Assembly: GCF_030816485.1 (NCBI RefSeq)
Contig: NZ_JAUSYC010000001.1
Location: 806,001-870,000, forward strand
Source: Arthrobacter sp. B1I2
GTDB lineage: Bacteria; Actinomycetota; Actinomycetes; Actinomycetales; Micrococcaceae
DNA length: 64,000 bases
Reading direction: 5' to 3'
Shown: positions 17,459-26,153 of the stretch, in pieces
How positions within the stretch are numbered: position 1 is the stretch's first letter
Layout: the number at the start of each line of letters is the position of its first letter
Notes under the pieces: model-generated
Database searches by the model: none
The model's input: the letters and a program-made list of their open reading frames with translations, nothing else
Told to the model about the DNA's origin: nothing
Position numbers and translations under genes: made by a program

Positions 17459-19690
17459 ATGCCAGCCGAAGACGACGTCGTAATTCCCGGGGCTCCCGCC
17501 AGCGAACCTCCGGCGCTTGAGGAACCCACCATCCCGCGGGAGCCGTTGCCGCCGAAGCCGGACCAGCGCGGTCCCGAGGCCGTGTCCCTCACTGGAAGCC
17601 CCACGGGCGCACCGGCCACCTCCCGGGCGCAGTCGGGCCAGTACCTGACCACAGCCCAGGGGCTTCGGCTGCAGGATACGGATCATTCCCTGAAAGCCGG
17701 CGCCCGCGGCCCCATCCTGCTGCAGGACCACCATCTGCGCGAGAAGATCACCCACTTTGACCACGAGCGGATCCCGGAGCGCGTTGTCCATGCCCGGGGA
17801 GCGGGAGCACACGGCGTCTTCCGTTCCTACGGGACCGCCTCCAAGGTCACCCGGGCCGGCTTCCTTGCCCCGGACGTTGAAACTCCGGTGTTTGTGCGGT
17901 TCTCTACTGTGCTGGGCTCCCGTGGATCGGCCGACGCCGTCCGGGACACCCGCGGGTTCTCCACCAAGTTCTACACGGACGAGGGCACCTACGACCTGGT
18001 GGGGAACAACATTCCGGTGTTCTTCATCCAGGACGGCATCAAGTTCCCGGACGTCGTCCACGCGGCCAAGCCCCACCCGGACCGGGAGATTCCCCAGGCC
18101 CAGAGCGCCCACGACACCTTCTGGGACTTCGTATCGCTCCACACCGAGGCGCAGGCCCACACGATGTGGAATATGTCCGACCGCGGCATCCCCCGGTCAT
18201 ACCGGACCATGGAGGGTTTCGGTGTCCACACGTTCAGGCTCATCAATGCCACCGGCGACACGACACTGGTGAAGTTCCACTGGAAGCCCAAACAGGGTGT
18301 GCACTCCCTTGTCTGGGAAGAAGCGCAGATCATCAACGGCATGGACCCGGACTTCCACCGGCGCGATCTTGCCGACGCGATCGAGGCCGGCGCCTACCCC
18401 GAATGGGAACTCGGAATCCAGACGTTCCCGGACACGGAAGACCAGATGTTCGAAGGCATCGACCTCCTCGATCCCACCAAGTTCGTTCCTGAGGAACTCG
18501 CGCCGGTGCAGCCCATCGGCCTCATGACCCTCAACGCGAACCCCACCAACTACTTTGCAGAAACGGAGCAGGTGGCGTTCCATCCGGGGCACCTGGTGCC
18601 GGGTATCGATGTCACCAACGATCCCCTGCTGCAGGTCCGGCTCTTTTCCTACCTGGACACCCAGATCTCGCGCCTGGGCGGGCCCAACTTCGCCCAGCTC
18701 CCGATCAACCGGCCGCAGGCCCCGGTTAATGACATGCTCCGTGACGGGATGCACCAGACGGCGGTCCACGGCGGGGTTGCCCCGTACCGGCCCAATTCGC
18801 TGGACGGCGGCTGCCCTTTCCTGGCCGGAGAGGATGTGGGCGCATTCGTGGACGTGCCCGAGGCCCTGGCGGAGAGCGTGAAGGAACGGCGCAATCCGGC
18901 TTCCTTTGACGACCATTACAGCCAGGCGCGGCTGTTCTTCCGGAGCCTGAGCGCCGTGGAACAGGACCACGTCATCCAGGCGTACACGTTCGAGCTCGGC
19001 AAATGCTTCGAAACAACCATCCGGGAGCGCCAGCTCCGCGCGCTGGCCAACATCGACGCCGGGCTTTGCGCCGCCGTCGCTGCCGGCCTTGGCATGCCTG
19101 CCCCGGAGGCCAGCGAGCAGGTCCTGGACCGGGACCCCAGCCCGGCGCTCTCCCAGATCGGCCGGACCTGGCCCGCTGCGGGGCGCGTGGTGGGCATCAT
19201 CGCCGATTCTTCCAGCGACCTGTCCCAGGTGGAGGTTGCCCGCAAGGCGTTCGACGACGAGGGCATGGTCCCGTTGGTCATCGCACCGGCGGGCGGGACG
19301 CTTTCAGCAGACGGCCTTTCGCTCACGGTGCAGCGGACATTCCTCACGGCACGGTCCACGGAGTTCGACGCGTTGATCGTCGCCGGCGGGCGGCAGCCCG
19401 CCCCGGATGCCACCGCAGGACGCGACGCAAAAGCGGGAGTACCGGGCGGAGGCGCGGACCCGCGCGTCGCCCTCATGCTGTCCGAGGCCTACCGCCACGC
19501 CAAAGCCATTGGCACCTGGGGCTCCGGTTCCGCTGTCCTGGAGGCCGCAGGAATCCCGGTGGAAACGGCGGGCATCGCTGCCGGGGATACCGCGGCTTCG
19601 GTGGCCTCCGCTGTCTCCGGACTGCTCGCCGCCCACCGCGCCTGGGACCGCTTCCCGGCAAGCGGGCCGGCAGCGGGGCGGGACAGCTAA
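17459..19690 (+). CDS. katE: large-subunit catalase (HPII type) with C-terminal flavodoxin-like domain
   Basis: 743 residues, the size of clade-2 catalases. It dismutates hydrogen peroxide. The first 55 residues are Pro/Glu-rich. The catalytic histidine is at about 111 in ERVVHARGAGAHG, the distal asparagine is in DLVGNNIPVFF, and the heme-ligand tyrosine is in RLFSYLDTQ. After about residue 570 the sequence becomes a DJ-1/PfpI-like domain (GRVVGIIADSSSDLSQVEVARKAF..., IGTWGSGSAVLEAAGI). A strong hairpin follows the stop. Possibly induced in stationary phase by analogy with HPII; the sequence does not show this. Confidence 0.95.
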   Translation: MPAEDDVVIPGAPASEPPALEEPTIPREPLPPKPDQRGPEAVSLTGSPTGAPATSRAQSGQYLTTAQGLRLQDTDHSLKAGARGPILLQDHHLREKITHFDHERIPERVVHARGAGAHGVFRSYGTASKVTRAGFLAPDVETPVFVRFSTVLGSRGSADAVRDTRGFSTKFYTDEGTYDLVGNNIPVFFIQDGIKFPDVVHAAKPHPDREIPQAQSAHDTFWDFVSLHTEAQAHTMWNMSDRGIPRSYRTMEGFGVHTFRLINATGDTTLVKFHWKPKQGVHSLVWEEAQIINGMDPDFHRRDLADAIEAGAYPEWELGIQTFPDTEDQMFEGIDLLDPTKFVPEELAPVQPIGLMTLNANPTNYFAETEQVAFHPGHLVPGIDVTNDPLLQVRLFSYLDTQISRLGGPNFAQLPINRPQAPVNDMLRDGMHQTAVHGGVAPYRPNSLDGGCPFLAGEDVGAFVDVPEALAESVKERRNPASFDDHYSQARLFFRSLSAVEQDHVIQAYTFELGKCFETTIRERQLRALANIDAGLCAAVAAGLGMPAPEASEQVLDRDPSPALSQIGRTWPAAGRVVGIIADSSSDLSQVEVARKAFDDEGMVPLVIAPAGGTLSADGLSLTVQRTFLTARSTEFDALIVAGGRQPAPDATAGRDAKAGVPGGGADPRVALMLSEAYRHAKAIGTWGSGSAVLEAAGIPVETAGIAAGDTAASVASAVSGLLAAHRAWDRFPASGPAAGRDS

Positions 19691-19695
19691 CGCTG

Positions 19696-19753
19696 CCGGT
19701 GGCTTCACCGGTAGTCGGCTGGGGTCCGCGTCACCTGGCGCGGGCCCCAGCCG
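19696..19753 (+). terminator. katE terminator hairpins
   Basis: Two hairpins follow the katE stop. A small one has 6-base arms at 19696-19701 and 19706-19711. The larger has 15-base arms (19716-19730 and 19739-19753) with one G-T wobble and an 8-base loop. The tail is not U-rich. Confidence 0.7.
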
Positions 19754-19834
19754 CCTTGCCGGCGGGAACGGGCGCGGCGGGCCCATAACACTGCCCGTTT
19801 CGCCGTTCCTACTTCCGGGTAATGTGGACCCAGA

Positions 19835-20434
19835 ATGTTCACCCTCACCATCAACCAGACGGACCGCCGGCGCGACGGCGACCAAGTCCCGCAGCTGCTC
19901 AAGGCACTGCGGCACATCCCTGCGCGCCTGGACTTTGACCGGTCGGTGGAGGATGAAGTCCAGGGAATCGTCGATTGCCCGCACCAGGCCGTTGATGCCG
20001 CACTCGTTGCGCTGCGCAGCGGGCACTGGTACGTGGGAATTGGCGCGGGGCCGGTGAATGAGCCGCTGCCCAACCAGATCAAGGACGCGTCCGGCCACGG
20101 TTTGGTCTACGCCCGCCGGGCGGTGGACCGGCTCCGCAGCAGCAAGGAGCGGGTCCCGGTCGCGGTGGAGGGGCCCCTGGCGGATGTTGCCCAGGACGCC
20201 GAGGCCGTGCTGCGGTTGCTCGGATTCATCGTCCGGGACCGGTCGGAGGCCGAGTGGCGGGTTCTTGACCTGCTGACCCCGGGGGTCCGCGGCCAGCAGA
20301 AAGCGGTGGCGCACGAACTGGGAATTACCACCCAGGCGGTCAGCAAAGCGGTGGCGCGGGCGCAGTGGAATGAGGAACATGCCGCCCGGCCTGCCGCTGC
20401 AAGACTGCTGGCGCTGATCCTCGAAGCGAGGTAA
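19835..20434 (+). CDS. uncharacterised protein with C-terminal helix-turn-helix
   Basis: 199 residues. The N-terminal part (about 1-130) has no motif I can name; it contains VGIGAGPVNEPLPNQIKDASGHGLVYARRAVDRL, which recalls SatD-like proteins. The C-terminal 55 residues (EAEWRVLDLLTPGVRGQQKAVAHELGITTQAVSKAVARA) form a clear MarR-like or sigma-70-region-4-like helix-turn-helix. It may be a DNA-binding regulator, perhaps with a ligand-sensing first half. No partner gene follows; the next gene is convergent, 11 bases away. Confidence 0.7.
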   Translation: MFTLTINQTDRRRDGDQVPQLLKALRHIPARLDFDRSVEDEVQGIVDCPHQAVDAALVALRSGHWYVGIGAGPVNEPLPNQIKDASGHGLVYARRAVDRLRSSKERVPVAVEGPLADVAQDAEAVLRLLGFIVRDRSEAEWRVLDLLTPGVRGQQKAVAHELGITTQAVSKAVARAQWNEEHAARPAAARLLALILEAR

Positions 20435-20445
20435 GCCGCACCGGC

Positions 20446-21039
20446 CTAGCTGCCGGCTGCCGCCATAACCGGCTCGCCGTTGAAGTACTCCAGCTTCCAC
20501 CCGTCCATCGCGTGGTGGTGTGCCAGGTTCAGCATGGCGTTGTCCACACTGGTCAGGGTCTGGCCGATGGCCCGGCTGAGGCTGACGCGCAGCAGGGTGC
20601 CGTGGGTGACAACCAGGAGCCGCTGGCCGCGGAACTCTTCCGCCAGGGCCTCAAGTGCGGCTAGGCCGCGGTCGGCGGCCTCGCCTTCACTTTCGGCGCC
20701 TTTGAACCCGCCCGGAATACGCAGCGCGTCCAGCTCGGGGCCCGCCTGCATTCCTTCGGCCGGGCCGAAGCTGCGCTCAGTGAGCTCCGGAACGCGCCGG
20801 GACACTGTCAGCCCCAGCCCTTCGGCGATCAGGTCCGCCGTCTCTGCGGCCCGGCTCAGGGGCGAGGAGACAATGGCGTCCCATTCATACGGTGCAAGGA
20901 CCGCGACGGCGTCCCTCGCCTGGCCGCGGCCGACATGGTTCAGGGGGATGTCCGTGGCTCCCTGCAGCCGGCGCTGCGCATTCCAGTCGGTCTGGCCGTG
21001 GCGGATGAGGGCGAACGTCGTGAGGGTCATGCTTTCCAT
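20446..21039 (-). CDS. histidine phosphatase family protein
   Basis: 197 residues. The catalytic RHG motif is at the N-terminus (FALIRHGQTDWNAQRRLQG), and the second histidine is in LLVVTHGTLLRVSL, as in the phosphoglycerate-mutase/cobalamin-phosphatase branch. The substrate is not predictable; family members act on 3-phosphoglycerate, fructose-2,6-bisphosphate, alpha-ribazole phosphate or acid phosphate esters. A palindromic repeat (21074-21131) separates it from the HAD phosphatase upstream. Confidence 0.9.
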   Translation of the reverse strand: MESMTLTTFALIRHGQTDWNAQRRLQGATDIPLNHVGRGQARDAVAVLAPYEWDAIVSSPLSRAAETADLIAEGLGLTVSRRVPELTERSFGPAEGMQAGPELDALRIPGGFKGAESEGEAADRGLAALEALAEEFRGQRLLVVTHGTLLRVSLSRAIGQTLTSVDNAMLNLAHHHAMDGWKLEYFNGEPVMAAAGS

Positions 21040-21073
21040 TCTGCCTTGGACGCGGGCGGGGACCGGAATCCGC

Positions 21074-21131
21074 TTGCTCTATCACCAATGGTTGCTAAAC
21101 CGGCGGTTGGGAACCATAAGTGATGGAGCAA
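21074..21131. repeat. palindromic repeat B, copy 1, 3' of the HAD gene
   Basis: Arms 21075-21092 and 21113-21130 match at 15 of 18 positions and enclose 20 bases. The right arm (TGCTCCATCACTTATGGT on the minus strand) is identical over 18 bases to the left arm of the repeat at 43257-43317. It lies 29 bases beyond the HAD stop on the minus strand, so it could work as a terminator for that gene. Confidence 0.75.
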
Positions 21132-21160
21132 CTCGGAGGCGCCGACCGTGGACGGACCGG

Positions 21161-22048
21161 TTAGAGGAGGCTCCGCAGCACGTGGGCGGCGCCGTCGTCG
21201 AACACGGAATGGGTGACCTCATCCGCAGCGGCGATGACTTCCTCCGGAGCCTGGCCCATGGCCACGCCCCGCCCGGCCCAGGTGAGCATCTCGATATCGT
21301 TCCGGCCGTCGCCCACCGCCACGGTGAGATGCTGCTCGATGCCGAGCCGGAGCCGGAGGTTTTCCAGGGCGCTGGCCTTGGTTACGCCCGCGGCAACGAT
21401 GTCCAGCCACGCAGTCCAACCGACCGAGTAGGTCACTCCCGCAAGCCCCACGTGGTTGATGGCCTCGTTGAACTCCTCCGGCGTGTTTTCGGTGCTGAAC
21501 ACCACCACGCGCACGGCAGTGGCTTCCAGCATGGTGTGGAAGTCCACGCCCACGGCCTCGACGCCGAAGCTGGCGTCCTGGAACCGTTCGGTGGACAGGA
21601 AATTGCCGTCGGCGTCCTCAAGCGCATACTTGGCGGACGGAAGCCGTTCACGGAGCGCGCGCAGGGCGGGGGCGGGATCGAACGTGGCCTTGTGGATGAC
21701 CTCGTAGCCGTCTTCCAATTCCGGGTGGAGCCGGAGGGTCACACCTCCGTTGCAGCACACGGCATACCCGCGCTCGATTCCGATCTTCTCGATGACGGGA
21801 AGCGTGGCATTCAGGGAGCGGCCGGTGGCAATCATTACCTCGTGCCCTGCGGCTACCACGGCCTGCGCAGCTTCCCGCACATCCGGGGACATGTGGCCGT
21901 CATGGTTTACCAGTGTGCCGTCCACGTCCAGGGCGACCATGAATTTCCGGTCGACACCCGCGTAGCCGATGGTGTTCCCGTTGTTGTCTCGATTGTTGTC
22001 TCGCCGGTCATCGTTGCCGGCGACTGAGGTTTCAGTCAGCGTTGTCAT
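21161..22048 (-). CDS. HAD-family hydrolase, Cof type
   Basis: 295 residues. The HAD motif I DVDGTLVNHDGHM is near residue 37, motif II follows at IATGRSLN, and motifs III/IV appear at the C-terminus in KASALENL and VGDGRNDIEMLTWAGRGVAMGQAPEEV. The insertion between motifs matches the Cof (C2B cap) subfamily, which dephosphorylates sugar phosphates or cofactor intermediates. The first 30 residues are Asn/Asp-rich (NDDRRDNNRDNNGN) and unusual; the true start could be further in. Substrate unknown. Confidence 0.9.
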   Translation of the reverse strand: MTTLTETSVAGNDDRRDNNRDNNGNTIGYAGVDRKFMVALDVDGTLVNHDGHMSPDVREAAQAVVAAGHEVMIATGRSLNATLPVIEKIGIERGYAVCCNGGVTLRLHPELEDGYEVIHKATFDPAPALRALRERLPSAKYALEDADGNFLSTERFQDASFGVEAVGVDFHTMLEATAVRVVVFSTENTPEEFNEAINHVGLAGVTYSVGWTAWLDIVAAGVTKASALENLRLRLGIEQHLTVAVGDGRNDIEMLTWAGRGVAMGQAPEEVIAAADEVTHSVFDDGAAHVLRSLL

Positions 22049-22176
22049 TCACATAGTGAACCAGACGTAACTGACACGCGCTAGGACGCGGGCCACAGGT
22101 TTACTGAACTGTTGGTTAACTGCGGGTTCCCGCAGACGACACCCGCCACCAGCCCCGATCTCCATCCATCACAAGG

Positions 22177-22225
22177 TTGTTCGCGGAACACGCCCTTCAA
22201 GAAGCTGATTCGCGAACAAGCTTAG
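22177..22225. repeat. palindromic repeat C, copy 1, 3' of the AbiEi/DUF559 gene
   Basis: Arms TTGTTCGCG (22177-22185) and CGCGAACAA (22211-22219) are perfect over nine bases. The right flank (GATTCGCGAACAAGCTTA, 22208-22225) matches the minus-strand reading of repeat C copy 2 (23332-23349) at 17 of 18 positions. It lies 22 bases beyond the stop of the AbiEi/DUF559 gene on the minus strand. Confidence 0.7.
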
Positions 22226-22246
22226 GAACACGGCGGCGCGTAGCTT

Positions 22247-23258
22247 CTAGAGGGCACGGATACGGACTCCGGCAGCAAGGAGTTTGGCCCGCAGCCGGTC
22301 CGGATTCTGCAAGTCCACCCAGCGCCAGCGTACGAAGCCGTGGCCGAGAGCCCGTATCCGGTCCTCGCGGATCTTCTCCCGGTACACCGCCTCCTCCGCG
22401 GTGATTCCTCCCCGCAAGGCGGCCTGCACGTACTTGCTTTTGCCATCGAATTCACCAACCACTCCCTGCGCAGGCCACCAGAAATCACTCCTGCCAATAA
22501 AACCTTCCCGGTCGGCGAAGGCATGTTGAAGGGCGGGTTGCTCAAAGCCCAGGAGTTCGAAGACTGCCCGGCTGTAAGATTCCCCCACAGATTCCGGCAA
22601 TGGGCTGGCCAGGGTAGCCGCTCGTTTGGCCCGGTTCACGGCGGCGGCGTGCGGAAGCGCCAGAATGCGGGTCCGAATTTCAGGCAGGGACCACAAGCTC
22701 GTACCAGCTGGCAGACTCCCGTCCCTGGAAAGCTTTAGGGCGGCCCCGTCAGCCACCACCAGCGCCCGACTCAGGTTTGTCGATGACATGACATCCACGG
22801 TGGTCTCCACCAGCCCCGGGCAGAGGAACTCGCCATGGCGGACGGGTTCCAGCACGGTCTTGAGCCGGTACCGGAGGGGATAAGAGCGCGTCGCCCGTGC
22901 TTCCCGAGCCGCTTTGTCAGTACCCAGAACCAGGAAGGGCGACTTCCTGAGGCCGCTCCGGCCCGGTAAGGCTGTTGCCAACTCGACACAGGGAGGGGGT
23001 GCCCAGCGTCGGTAATCCGCTCGCCAGTGCAGCCGTCTGCCCGCACAGGACCGCGCCCTTCACGGACCTGGCGATTGCCGCCGTCGACCATGCGAAGCGC
23101 TGCTCAGGCCCGGCACTGACCCAGTCACCCGTACGCACGTAGAAGCCGCGCCGGATCCTCACAAGCTGCCCCGCCTTGAAGGCGCGGTGCACGCCATCGG
23201 TGCCGGCGCCGGAGCGGAGTACGGCAGCGGTGTCAATCAGTCCGGGTGGTATCTCCAT
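22247..23258 (-). pseudogene. AbiEi-type N-terminal / DUF559 protein, frameshifted
   Basis: Two overlapping frames together make one known architecture. The upstream frame gives a winged-helix AbiEi-like N-terminus (VRIRRGFYVRTGDWVS, then AVLCGQTAALASGLPTLGTP). The downstream frame continues with CVELATALPGRSGLRKSPF and ends in a DUF559/Vsr-like nuclease domain (EFDGKSKYVQA, HGFVRWRWVDLQNPDRLRAKL). The frames join if one base is removed from a five-base run at 22995-22999 (C on the coding strand), restoring TP-PCVELA. Such proteins are common in actinobacteria as solitary genes. The shift may be real or a homopolymer error. The ATG at 23258 is the likely start. It lies between the two copies of repeat C. 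Confidence 0.75.
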
Positions 23259-23331
23259 GCCCTCATGATGCGGGGATGGAGCCACGCGGGCGGCACGCCT
23301 CTGCCCGTATGTGGACAGCGGCAAGGAAACC

Positions 23332-23385
23332 TAAGCTTGTCCGCGAATCCGATGGGTTAAGGGCCCGGATCTGCGAACAAGCTTA
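23332..23385. repeat. palindromic repeat C, copy 2, 3' of serS
   Basis: Arms 23332-23351 and 23366-23385 pair at 17 of 20 positions plus one G-T wobble, around a 14-base loop containing GGTTAAGGG. The element begins 10 bases beyond the serS stop on the minus strand, so it is a good terminator candidate for serS. It shares a 17/18 match with the repeat at 22177-22225. Confidence 0.8.
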
Positions 23386-23394
23386 TGAAAACCC

Positions 23395-24678
23395 CTAGAG
23401 GACCGGGAAGACTTCCAGGCCGCCCAGGTACTTCTGCAGCGCCTTGGGCACGTTGACCGAGCCGTCCGCATTCTGGTGGTGCTCAAGCAGCGCCACGATC
23501 CAGCGGGTGGTGGCCAGCGTGCCGTTCAGGGTGGCCACGGCGCGGGTGCCCTTGGAGACGCCCTCCGAGTTGACCACGCGCTCACGGATGTTCAGGCGGC
23601 GGGCCTGGAAGGTGGTGCAGTTGGAGGTGGAGGTCAACTCACGGTAGGCACCCTGGGTGGGAACCCACGCTTCGCAGTCGTACTTCCGGGCGGCGGAAGT
23701 GCCAAGATCGCCGGCAGCGGTGTCGATCACCCGGTACGGCAGCTCGCACTTTGCCAGCATCTCCTCTTCCCAGGCCAGGAGGCGCTGGTGCTCGGCGGCG
23801 GCCTCTTCAACCGTGGTGTAGATGAACATCTCCACCTTGTTGAACTGGTGCACACGGATGATTCCGCGGGTGTCCTTGCCGTGCGAACCGGCCTCGCGGC
23901 GGTAGCAGGAGCTCTGGCCCGCGTAGCGGATGGGGCCTGCGGAGAAGTCCAGGATCTCGTCCGCGTGGTACCCGGCCAGCGCCACCTCGGAGGTGCCCAC
24001 AAGGTAAAGGTCGTCCTCAGCGAGACGGTAGATCTCGGCGTCGTGCTTTACGTCGAAGCCGGTGCCCTGCATGGTCTCCGGACGCACCAGGGTGGGGGTG
24101 ATCATGGGGATGAAGCCGGCCTCGATGGCCTGGTCCATGGCCATCTGCAGCAGGGCCATCTCCAGCCGCGCACCCACACCGCGCAGGAAGTAGAAGCGTG
24201 CGCCGGACACCTTCGCGCCGCGTTCCATGTCGATGGCGCCGATCAGCTCGCCGATTTCCAGATGGTCCTTCGGCTCAAAGTCCGGGAATTCACGCGGCGT
24301 ACCGACGGTCTTGACCACCACGTAGTCATCCTCGCCACCCGCGGGAACGCCGTCCTCGACGAGGTTGGGGATGGTGCGCAGCAGCTCTTCCTGCTTGGTC
24401 TGCGCGGCATCGGCCTCCGCAGAGGCGGCCTTCACGGAGTTGGCCAGCTCCTTGACCTCGGCCAGCAGCGCCTGTTTCTCTTCACCCTTGGCCTTCGCCA
24501 CCTTCTTGCCGAACACGTTCTGTTCGGCGCGGAGGTTTTCGAAGCGGAGCAGGGCCGCGCGGCGGGCGGAATCCGCGGCGATGATCGCGTCCACCACTGA
24601 TTCGTCGGCGCCGCGGGCGCGCTGGCTTGCACGGAACTTGTCCGGGTTTTCGCTGAGGTCTTTTACGTCGATCACCAC
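23395..24678 (-). CDS. serS: serine--tRNA ligase
   Basis: 427 residues, normal length. It charges tRNA-Ser and tRNA-Sec with serine. The N-terminal long coiled-coil arm (about 30-105, rich in Ala/Glu/Lys) binds the tRNA variable arm. Class II motif 2 lies in [22 protein letters not shown], and motif 3 in [16 protein letters not shown] with the C-terminal [21 protein letters not shown]. It diverges from the lipid kinase gene by 85 bases and is followed by a palindromic terminator candidate. Confidence 0.98.
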   Translation of the reverse strand: MVIDVKDLSENPDKFRASQRARGADESVVDAIIAADSARRAALLRFENLRAEQNVFGKKVAKAKGEEKQALLAEVKELANSVKAASAEADAAQTKQEELLRTIPNLVEDGVPAGGEDDYVVVKTVGTPREFPDFEPKDHLEIGELIGAIDMERGAKVSGARFYFLRGVGARLEMALLQMAMDQAIEAGFIPMITPTLVRPETMQGTGFDVKHDAEIYRLAEDDLYLVGTSEVALAGYHADEILDFSAGPIRYAGQSSCYRREAGSHGKDTRGIIRVHQFNKVEMFIYTTVEEAAAEHQRLLAWEEEMLAKCELPYRVIDTAAGDLGTSAARKYDCEAWVPTQGAYRELTSTSNCTTFQARRLNIRERVVNSEGVSKGTRAVATLNGTLATTRWIVALLEHHQNADGSVNVPKALQKYLGGLEVFPVL

Positions 24679-24763
24679 ACAAGGGTATCCAATTCACTGC
24701 ACGACGGCGGGCGGCAGGCGCCGTGCCCCCGCCCGCCGTGCGCCGGGCTACTGTTGAAGCACC

Positions 24764-25843
24764 ATGAGCGACTGGATTCTCTACCTGCTGATTGCGGTGG
24801 CGCTTGCCTTCGCCACCTCCAGCTGGTGGGGGGTCCGGCGGCTCAAAGCCCTGCATATTCGCAGCGCCGTGGCCGGGGAGGCTTACGACTCGGGGCTGGG
24901 GCAGCAGCGGGTGGCCGTGGTCCTGAACCCGATCAAGGCGCGGGCCGGGGAAGCTAAGGCGACGATCCAGCGGGCCTGCCTGGCGGCCGGTTGGGAGGAG
25001 CCTGTCTTTTTCGAGACGACGGCGGAGGACCCGGGCTTTTCCCAGATGCAGGCCGCCCTTGCCGGCAAGCCCGACGTCGTCCTGGTGGGCGGCGGTGACG
25101 GCACGGTCCGGGTGGTGGCTGAGGCCCTGGCACACACGGAGGTTGCCATGGGCCTGATTCCCCTGGGCACAGGCAACCTGCTGGCACGGAACGTGGACCT
25201 GGACGTGAACGACCTCCACGGCAACGTCCAGACCGCACTGTTCGGCCGCCAGCGCTACATCGATACCGCCCGCATGGCCATCGAGAACTCCCGCACCGGC
25301 CACTACTCAGAGCACGCCTTCCTGGTGATCGCCGGAATCGGCATGGACGCCGAGGTCCTTGCCGACACCAACGCGGGGCTGAAGAAAGCGGTGGGCTGGC
25401 TTGCGTACACGGAGGCAGGCGTCCGCCACCTGCCGGGCCGGCGCAAGAAGATTTCCATCACGATGGACGGCAACCCGGAGCAGGTCAGGAACATCCGCAG
25501 CGTGCTTTTCGCCAATTGCGGCCTGGTCCCCGGCGGGATCGACTTCATCCCGCAGGCCATGATCGACGACGGGATGCTGGACGTTGTGGTGATGAGCCCC
25601 CGCAGCGCGCTGGGCTGGCTGCTGATGTACGTGAAAATCATGTTCAAGCACAGCGGGAAGCTGCCCGTCATGACCGTCTACCGGTCGGGCAGGGTGGTGA
25701 TCAAGTGCCCCGAACCCATGCCCACACAGCTCGACGGCGACACGTCAGGTGAAGCCACGCAGCTCACCGTTCAGGTTGAGCCTCGGTCGCTCCTGGTCCG
25801 GGTCAGGAGACAGGTACACGGCAGCAGCGCCGCATCGCGCTGA
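24764..25843 (+). CDS. diacylglycerol kinase family (DgkB/YegS-like) lipid kinase
   Basis: 359 residues. A single N-terminal membrane helix (about 2-20, WILYLLIAVALAFATSSW) is followed by the diacylglycerol kinase catalytic domain, with VVLNPIKARA and the nucleotide motif [18 protein letters not shown], then LGTGNLLARNVDL. The C-terminal domain (LFANCGLVPGGIDFIPQA, DDGMLDVVVMSPRSALGW) is also typical. It probably phosphorylates diacylglycerol or another lipid at the inner membrane face. The convergent neighbour is a small acidic protein 12 bases away. Confidence 0.92.
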   Translation: MSDWILYLLIAVALAFATSSWWGVRRLKALHIRSAVAGEAYDSGLGQQRVAVVLNPIKARAGEAKATIQRACLAAGWEEPVFFETTAEDPGFSQMQAALAGKPDVVLVGGGDGTVRVVAEALAHTEVAMGLIPLGTGNLLARNVDLDVNDLHGNVQTALFGRQRYIDTARMAIENSRTGHYSEHAFLVIAGIGMDAEVLADTNAGLKKAVGWLAYTEAGVRHLPGRRKKISITMDGNPEQVRNIRSVLFANCGLVPGGIDFIPQAMIDDGMLDVVVMSPRSALGWLLMYVKIMFKHSGKLPVMTVYRSGRVVIKCPEPMPTQLDGDTSGEATQLTVQVEPRSLLVRVRRQVHGSSAASR

Positions 25844-25855
25844 ACGGCGTGCCGG

Positions 25856-26059
25856 TCAGGCGCTGGCTTGCTTCTTCGCGTCCGCGGCGGCCTTGGCCGC
25901 TGCGTGGGCTTCGGACTGCTCCCGGATCATGGCCTGCTCCTCTTCGAAGCGCAGGCGGTCAGCACGGTCCGCGTCGTCTCCGTCCCAGTCCTGGTTGTCG
26001 CCCGTGGGCTTGGGGTTGACGATTATCCCCTGGCCGTCGTCGTCAGTGCTCCTGGTCAT
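25856..26059 (-). CDS. small charged hypothetical protein
   Basis: 67 residues with a very acidic N-terminal half (DNQDWDGDDADRADRL) and an Ala/Lys-rich helical C-terminus (AHAAAKAAADAKKQASA). There is no hydrophobic segment or cysteine. The composition suggests a disordered, possibly coiled protein. A GAAGGGAGCGGGTC ribosome site precedes the ATG. I recognise no family, but similar short acidic ORFs beside pheA or lipid-kinase genes are plausible in Arthrobacter. The 94-base gap to pheA holds no clear feature. Confidence 0.6.
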   Translation of the reverse strand: MTRSTDDDGQGIIVNPKPTGDNQDWDGDDADRADRLRFEEEQAMIREQSEAHAAAKAAADAKKQASA

Positions 26060-26153
26060 GACCCGCTCCCTTCGTCAGGGGCCATACCCCGTGTGGATCA
26101 GGTAAGCATACGCATTGTCCACAGCCCGCGGAAGTACTTCCGAACGCATTTGC

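Noticed and set aside
22247-23258. AbiEi-like plus DUF559 frames read as a toxin-antitoxin pair
   Set aside because: They join into one protein of a known fused architecture after a single-base correction; no separate toxin gene is present.
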